A stretch of DNA of 18,431 bases. Source: a bacterium. GTDB lineage: Bacteria > Babelota > Babeliae > Babelales > GCA-2401785. This document shows positions 14,153 to 18,431 of the stretch, piece by piece; positions within the stretch are counted from its first letter, which is position 1, and every line of letters starts with the position of its first letter. The position numbers and the translations under genes are program-made. The stretch is taken from contig DAOVOC010000005.1 of assembly GCA_030629865.1 (NCBI GenBank), positions 1-18,431 on the forward strand, in the 5' to 3' direction. The notes under the pieces were generated by a model. That model worked only from the letters and a program-made list of their open reading frames with translations. It had not been told where the DNA came from and did no database searches.

Positions 14153-17100
14153 TCAATATTTTGTGATCACAGGGTCAAAATCTTTTAACCTGGCAAACAG
14201 GCTATCTTTGCACAGAATACGGAAACACTGAGGAATGACGGCTTGCTCCCAAAGCTTAAGTCCAGCTCGAAAATCGCGCTTGTTGCCACGCCGAACAACA
14301 ATGTCGCTTCTCACGTCACGCAAGATTGATTCGAGTGTAACAATAGATCTGATAAAGAGCTTGATTGGTTCTTTTTGATCATCACAACAAAACATTATAT
14401 TTTTCTGTTTTTTCTTTTTTTGTTGTTGATTGCCAAATTGCGGCATAAGATTTTGGTTACTTTGCACGGACTCGCTATCTTTTGAATCCTTTTTTGTTTC
14501 TGAAAACTTACTATTTTTTTCTGCAAGCTGAAACATGCGTGATTTAATCATCTCTCCAAAATAGGAATTCATACGGCGGCAAAACGCTTCGTACGCATCA
14601 ACCGCAAAAAGAACTTTTTCACCACCCTGGTGATACTGATGCTCCCAAACAACTGAATACATTGTGCTTTCAAAATGAGGAAAACTACCGCGGCCTTTTG
14701 GAGAATCCGAACCAAATGCAAAAACTCCACGGTTAGTCTGCGCTTCACACAAATCAATTGGATATTGCGCATTCATAAATAATCCAATTCTTTTGTCCAC
14801 CATGCTAAAAGCACTTTGCTGAGTAAGCTTTGGATCTGGCTCCATTAATTTTTGCACCACATACATCGCACCATCTGTTCCACGCTTTACAAGTAGTGGT
14901 AGAACAAACTCTTCCTCTTCTTTAAGTTCAAACGCGCCATGCGCAAAGCCTTTTGCACTAACAAGATTGATTAGTGTTTTATACCAGGATGTTCTAACCA
15001 AACGACAAAAGCCATCCAGTAATGTTGGATTTTTGCACTCAGGTGGCAAAATAAAACGAGCACGCATCGGTCCTGCATTTTTTACATGAACAATTTTATC
15101 GCAAGGTCCTTCGCTACTTACCATTCCATCACAAACAACGTCATATCCCAAATTGCTCCATAACGCATTAAGCCTTGTATTTTTAATACGTCTTGTAAAA
15201 AGTTCTTGTAAAAATTCTGAAAACTTAAATAAAAGTTCCGGCTTAATAGTTTGTATGTTTAAAAACTCTTTGGTATCACCATAAGTTTTTTCTAAATGAT
15301 TTGTTTCCCCAACAATTTTTTTCGCAACTAGATCATGTAAAAACTTTTGATCATCACCAGTAAGGCGATAAGCCTTTAACTTTTTAAGCACCTTATCACT
15401 ACTCATGGTACGGATAAGATCACCAGCACTGTCTTTCATCATTTGGTAAAAAACAACTCGCATTTCAGCTTCGCGACTAAATGTTTTTGTAACAGATTCA
15501 AATCCTTTTTTTGTTTGCAAAAGAGCAAGCAATTCGCTGTTGCTAGAAAAGTTGCGATACAACGTCATGTAAGGATCAAAGTTGGGATACAATTGCCCTA
15601 ACTGTTGAAGCAAATAATTGATGCGAATATTTTCTCTCGAAGAACGCGAATACATGCTCAAAAAATCTACAAAAACAACTTTTTTCACACCGCGAACGCG
15701 GCATTTTTCAATCAAATCATCCAAAAACATTTTGTACGGTGGTGGAAAGCTAACACCATTTGTAAACAACATTTGTTCAGGTTCAATATTTTTTAGCCCC
15801 TCAGATCGCGCATCAGGCAGTGGCAACAGAACACGAATGCACCGTGCATTTCTACGATCTACCAAATATTCGCGATCGTTATAGCTCACAGGAATCCATG
15901 GATTGCAAACCGAACGGTTACGAACCGAACGGTTACGAACCGAACGGTTCAAAACCACAACATTTCTGACAAAAATTCTTTTGGGAATATCAGAGTCAGT
16001 AACAACCGATGGCTCTTTTTTAATTTCATCAACAAGAACCTGATACTCAGTAATAAGCTTTTTTTTATTCTTTTCAAAATATTGTCTTATATCTTGCTCG
16101 TTGCCATGGGAAGCGCCAACAGCGCTCAAATCAACATAAACAAGACCGTCTGGTTTATACGTAAAGTGGCTCATCTGAGCCGGCAAATCGGCAATATGAA
16201 CACCCGGAGCATATTCAAACATATCAGCCACGAGAGATGAGGTATTATCTACCGATTCATAGCGATCGATGTCGGCACCAAATCGTTGGTAGTTTTTTAT
16301 ATTTCCCAAAAGCGTGCTTTTTCCAACACCGTCAACAAAACTTTTAAAAATATAAACGGTTGATTCACCATCAACCTGTTTAAGCATCTGAGAAAATTCT
16401 TTTACAAAACACTGCGCATTAAAAGTTGCACGATATCCACAATGCTTGGAAAGCACGATTGGATATGTTACGTCACCACCGGTATAAAATTTGATTAATG
16501 GAACCGTAGAATCATGTAAAAAACGAGTATTTTCTACTGTAAACAAAATATCTTGCGTACCGGCAACCTGTGTATCTCCAGTTTTACCCTCACTGCCATA
16601 CAAAGAATTCCAAAACGGAATAAGTTCTGCAAAAATGGCCTTCCAATTATCCTTGCGAGCATGCTCCATAATACGATTTTGCGAATCAAAAAGCATCTGA
16701 GCAAGAGGACCAAAAGCATCTTTCTGAAAAACATTCATTTGAGGATGAAAAATTTCTACACGGTGTGGATTAATGTGTCTAAAATATTTAGTTCCCGTCT
16801 TTTCGATGTCTCTAAATAAAAAACCAGACATCAACCCAAAACGATTATGAAGCTGCAAGGACCATCCCTTTAGCTCTTTTGCAACATATTCATCATCAAT
16901 AATTCCGCCTTCACTGTCACGAAAGCTGGGAAAATATGAGGAAATCGCATTACCTTCATATCCCATAATGACAACGCGCCCTTTGATATCAAATCCTTTT
17001 CCCCGAAGGGAACTTTCCATCCGGGCAAGGCTTTTGGCTGTTTTTCTAAGAAGAAATGGATGATATTCATGTGAATATCGACCAGAAGTACTAAAGTCAT

Positions 17101-17209
17101 AAGAAGATACAAAACTCTTGAGCAAATCACGCTCTATCGACGAAGACAAAGTAATATTTATACAGACAAAAAATACTAAGGTTGAAAAATGAACCAGATT
17201 CTTAAACAT
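14153..17209 (-). CDS. Large exported protein with atypical P-loop
   Basis: A 1018-residue protein without a family I can name. Residues 1-23 form a signal peptide (MFKNLVHFSTLVFFVCINIT, then LSS). Residues 286-299 contain FVDGVGKST, close to the GxDGxGKST P-loop of nucleotide-monophosphate-kinase-type enzymes, but with Phe at the first Gly position. VHIADLPAQ (337-345) could supply the acidic strand, and VVFVDFLSMYSRSSREN (511-527) is another strand-plus-helix motif. A 15-base tandem repeat encodes NRSVR copies at about 421-436. The C-terminal 130 residues include a Lys/Gln/Asn-rich linker (QQQKKKKQKN). A signal peptide with an ATP-type motif is odd, since free ATP is scarce outside the cytoplasm. 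The protein could act in a host, or the motif may be relic. GAGGTG lies two bases before the ATG at 17209. Stop is TGA. Confidence 0.8.
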   Translation of the reverse strand: MFKNLVHFSTLVFFVCINITLSSSIERDLLKSFVSSYDFSTSGRYSHEYHPFLLRKTAKSLARMESSLRGKGFDIKGRVVIMGYEGNAISSYFPSFRDSEGGIIDDEYVAKELKGWSLQLHNRFGLMSGFLFRDIEKTGTKYFRHINPHRVEIFHPQMNVFQKDAFGPLAQMLFDSQNRIMEHARKDNWKAIFAELIPFWNSLYGSEGKTGDTQVAGTQDILFTVENTRFLHDSTVPLIKFYTGGDVTYPIVLSKHCGYRATFNAQCFVKEFSQMLKQVDGESTVYIFKSFVDGVGKSTLLGNIKNYQRFGADIDRYESVDNTSSLVADMFEYAPGVHIADLPAQMSHFTYKPDGLVYVDLSAVGASHGNEQDIRQYFEKNKKKLITEYQVLVDEIKKEPSVVTDSDIPKRIFVRNVVVLNRSVRNRSVRNRSVCNPWIPVSYNDREYLVDRRNARCIRVLLPLPDARSEGLKNIEPEQMLFTNGVSFPPPYKMFLDDLIEKCRVRGVKKVVFVDFLSMYSRSSRENIRINYLLQQLGQLYPNFDPYMTLYRNFSSNSELLALLQTKKGFESVTKTFSREAEMRVVFYQMMKDSAGDLIRTMSSDKVLKKLKAYRLTGDDQKFLHDLVAKKIVGETNHLEKTYGDTKEFLNIQTIKPELLFKFSEFLQELFTRRIKNTRLNALWSNLGYDVVCDGMVSSEGPCDKIVHVKNAGPMRARFILPPECKNPTLLDGFCRLVRTSWYKTLINLVSAKGFAHGAFELKEEEEFVLPLLVKRGTDGAMYVVQKLMEPDPKLTQQSAFSMVDKRIGLFMNAQYPIDLCEAQTNRGVFAFGSDSPKGRGSFPHFESTMYSVVWEHQYHQGGEKVLFAVDAYEAFCRRMNSYFGEMIKSRMFQLAEKNSKFSETKKDSKDSESVQSNQNLMPQFGNQQQKKKKQKNIMFCCDDQKEPIKLFIRSIVTLESILRDVRSDIVVRRGNKRDFRAGLKLWEQAVIPQCFRILCKDSLFARLKDFDPVITKY
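15906..15950. repeat. Three tandem 15-bp units inside a coding region
   Basis: Three consecutive 15-base units of pattern CRAACCGAACGGTTM. They differ only at the second base of the first unit and the last base of the third. Each holds a small inverted repeat, AACCG-AA-CGGTT. The period is five codons, so copy-number change would keep the frame; the encoded peptide is NRSVR, NRSVR, NRSVC. Confidence 0.95.
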
Positions 17210-17229
17210 GGCACCTCTTCAACTTGTCA

Positions 17230-17248
17230 TTCCGGACTTGATCCGGAA
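17230..17248. repeat. Palindromic intergenic repeat, TTCCGGA type
   Basis: TTCCGGA, five bases, then TCCGGAA make a perfect 7-bp hairpin, preceded by TGTCA. This resembles the widespread dispersed element that reads TCATTCCGGACTTGATCC in several genomes, often translated by mistake as CHSGLDPE. It lies just upstream of the ATG of the 1018-residue protein gene. Only one copy is in the window. Confidence 0.6.
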
Positions 17249-17344
17249 ATAAGCCGAGGTTCTCGTAGGCAATCCAGGAGAACTTCGAGAAACACAAAAC
17301 TTCGACAATCAAAAAAAATAATTCTTGCAACATTAGTCTACCGG

Positions 17345-17376
17345 TTGTCATCCCAGCCTTTGAGGTGGGATGACAA
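17345..17376. repeat. Second copy of the TGTCATCCCA palindrome
   Basis: TTGTCATCCCA (17345-17355) and TGGGATGACAA (17366-17376) pair over 11 bp around a 10-base middle. The 10-base cores are identical to those of the palindrome at 12521-12570. It lies in the 213-base gap between the 285-residue and 1018-residue protein genes, which otherwise holds only the TTCCGGA repeat and imperfect smaller inverted repeats. Confidence 0.8.
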
Positions 17377-17422
17377 GAAGAAAAGTACATCTGTAAAAAT
17401 GAGTGTAAAAATTTCAAAATCA

Positions 17423-18280
17423 TTACATCACCCTCTGCGCCATAGAACGGGCATTACCAGGCCCTTCTTCAGAATGGGTTCTAGCTTCCATCAACTTCAT
17501 AATTCGCTGAGCAGCTTTAATAGATTCTTGATATTGCCTTTCGTACCGAGAGCCAGAAACCATGCTGACAATTTGGTACAAGCGCCCATATGTCGAAACA
17601 AATTGTTTTGTCGCCTCACGGTCGGGAATAAGCCGCATCGCAAAACCATACAATTTCACAAATCCATAATCTGCAATAAGTGCATGAAACCGATAATATG
17701 TTTCAACGTTTAATGTACCCGTCCAATAATCTTTTATGGATGTAAAATTACTTCCTCGCGCCACTTTTTTTCCTACAAGTTTTCCGGTTTTTGTATCAAC
17801 TACATAATCTTTTAAAAAACGATAAAAAACAGTTAACTCATCATTAATGCTGTAAAGAAAACGTCCATCGAAGCCTTTTGAAGACGTTAAAAAATAATAC
17901 CAAGGCCTCATATCACAAACTTCAATAATCGCTTCGTACGCATCTTTAAGATGCTTTGCGTCAAGCTTTGGCAAAACCTCTTTAAATAAAACCCTAGCGG
18001 ATGGCAAATATGTGTTGATTACTTGTTTTGTAAACGTTTCTTTGTACTCACCAGCATCACATATTTCTTTTTTCCCCGAATCTTTGGAGCACTTTTCCGG
18101 TGTTTTTAATCCATCACGAATTGGGGAAAGCTGTTTTTCTAACTGTTTTACAAGTGCATCCATGTGAGCGGCTGATGGAATATTTGTCTGGCTTGTTCCA
18201 GGATCAGCAGAAAGAGAAAATGATGAAAAACAAAATACTAAAAAAGACCCTATTAATAAAAACATTATCTGCTTTGTCAT
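17423..18280 (-). CDS. Exported protein of unknown function
   Basis: A 285-residue protein I do not recognise. A clear signal peptide occupies residues 1-24 (MTKQIMFLLIGSFLVFCFSS, then LSA). The mature part is mainly helical in look and rich in Tyr, Phe and Lys, with one pair of nearby Cys (CSKDSGKKEIC, about 64-74) that could form a disulphide and a third Cys near 122. No repeat, membrane segment or catalytic signature is seen. The ATG at 18280 has GGAG about nine bases upstream. It begins 15 bases after the stop of the preceding gene, so the two are probably cotranscribed. A 213-base gap with palindromic repeats separates it from the next gene. Confidence 0.8.
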   Translation of the reverse strand: MTKQIMFLLIGSFLVFCFSSFSLSADPGTSQTNIPSAAHMDALVKQLEKQLSPIRDGLKTPEKCSKDSGKKEICDAGEYKETFTKQVINTYLPSARVLFKEVLPKLDAKHLKDAYEAIIEVCDMRPWYYFLTSSKGFDGRFLYSINDELTVFYRFLKDYVVDTKTGKLVGKKVARGSNFTSIKDYWTGTLNVETYYRFHALIADYGFVKLYGFAMRLIPDREATKQFVSTYGRLYQIVSMVSGSRYERQYQESIKAAQRIMKLMEARTHSEEGPGNARSMAQRVM

Positions 18281-18295
18281 GCCTGGGCTCCCACT

Positions 18296-18431
18296 TTATG
18301 CGCTTGCAGCGTAGCGATTAAGGGCCAGATTAAGATCTTTTAGTAAACTTTCAATTACAGGCAATTTGGATTTAAAAAATGCAATTGAATCTGTTTTTTC
18401 GACTGGCGCAAGCATTCTAAGCATCTCGTCC
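18296..18431 (-). CDS. C-terminal end of a gene cut by the window edge
   Basis: An open minus-strand frame runs from the right edge to TAA at 18296-18298 and gives the last 44 or so residues of a protein. They read DEMLRMLAPVEKTDSIAFF and end in NRYAASA. The stretch is helical and amphipathic, with no recognisable motif. The downstream start at 18280 lies 15 bases away, which is operon-like spacing. Coding status rests on the open frame and this spacing only. Confidence 0.5.
   Translation of the reverse strand, partial: DEMLRMLAPVEKTDSIAFFKSKLPVIESLLKDLNLALNRYAASA

Noticed and set aside
15618..15884. Plus-strand frames under the 1018-residue protein gene
   Set aside because: They lie wholly inside a long, signal-peptide-led frame with a ribosome site, and their composition is not protein-like.
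17189..17713. Plus-strand frame of 174 codons and a minus-strand frame at 17202-17423
   Set aside because: Both translate palindromic repeats (CHSGLDPEIS and SSQPLRWDD type peptides, typical false genes) and overlap the well-supported exported-protein gene or the gap. Neither has a ribosome site or a coding-like composition.

Overview
This 18.4 kb AT-rich window looks like part of a compact bacterial chromosome. It combines single housekeeping genes (acyl carrier protein, malonyl-CoA:ACP transacylase, phosphatidylglycerol synthesis, ribosome recycling factor) with many exported proteins of no recognised family. Two of the accessory proteins carry domains of a eukaryote-like or toxin-like type: a RING-like zinc module and a Hint (intein/hedgehog) module. 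This mix, with AT richness and Shine-Dalgarno-led tightly packed genes, resembles intracellular or protist-associated lineages such as Candidatus Dependentiae (TM6/Babeliae). That assignment is an inference from gene content, not a proof.

Layout. From 1 to 1508 (+) lies the 3' end of a long coiled-coil gene. It converges on acpP (1574-1816, -), with a strong hairpin between them that faces acpP. Upstream of acpP is fabD (1947-2939, -). Next come two exported proteins: one with signal peptide, membrane segments and a cysteine-rich RING-like module (3193-4461, -), and one with the residue pattern of the TraB/ChaN/EreA superfamily (4640-5959, -). An unusual PgsA-PgpA fusion (6020-7018, -) follows 12 bases after an exported beta-helix-like protein gene (7031-8305, -). 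A TPR protein (8422-9039, -), a small protein (9076-9324, -) and a Hint-domain protein (9337-10323, -) come next. The signal peptide of the Hint protein appears to have been cut off by a one-base frameshift. Two tandem paralogous sodium/calcium-type exchangers follow (10507-11460 and 11539-12486, -).

A divergent region with a perfect 22-bp palindrome and a good promoter leads to frr (12730-13308, +), which ends in a bidirectional terminator. The rest (13378-18431, -) is a run of exported proteins without recognised family: a 232-aa protein, a 1018-aa protein with an atypical P-loop, a 285-aa protein, and the C-terminal end of one more gene at the window edge.

How it fits together. The identifiable metabolism is membrane lipid synthesis: AcpP and FabD make and load malonyl-ACP, and the PgsA-PgpA fusion makes phosphatidylglycerol in two consecutive steps. 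The exchangers suggest cation control at the membrane. The remaining genes are mostly envelope or secreted proteins that could act at a host interface. No gap without a gene exceeds 300 bases. The largest, 2940-3192, shows no RNA gene, repeat or terminator that I can recognise. I see no tRNA, rRNA, CRISPR array, transposase or replication origin.
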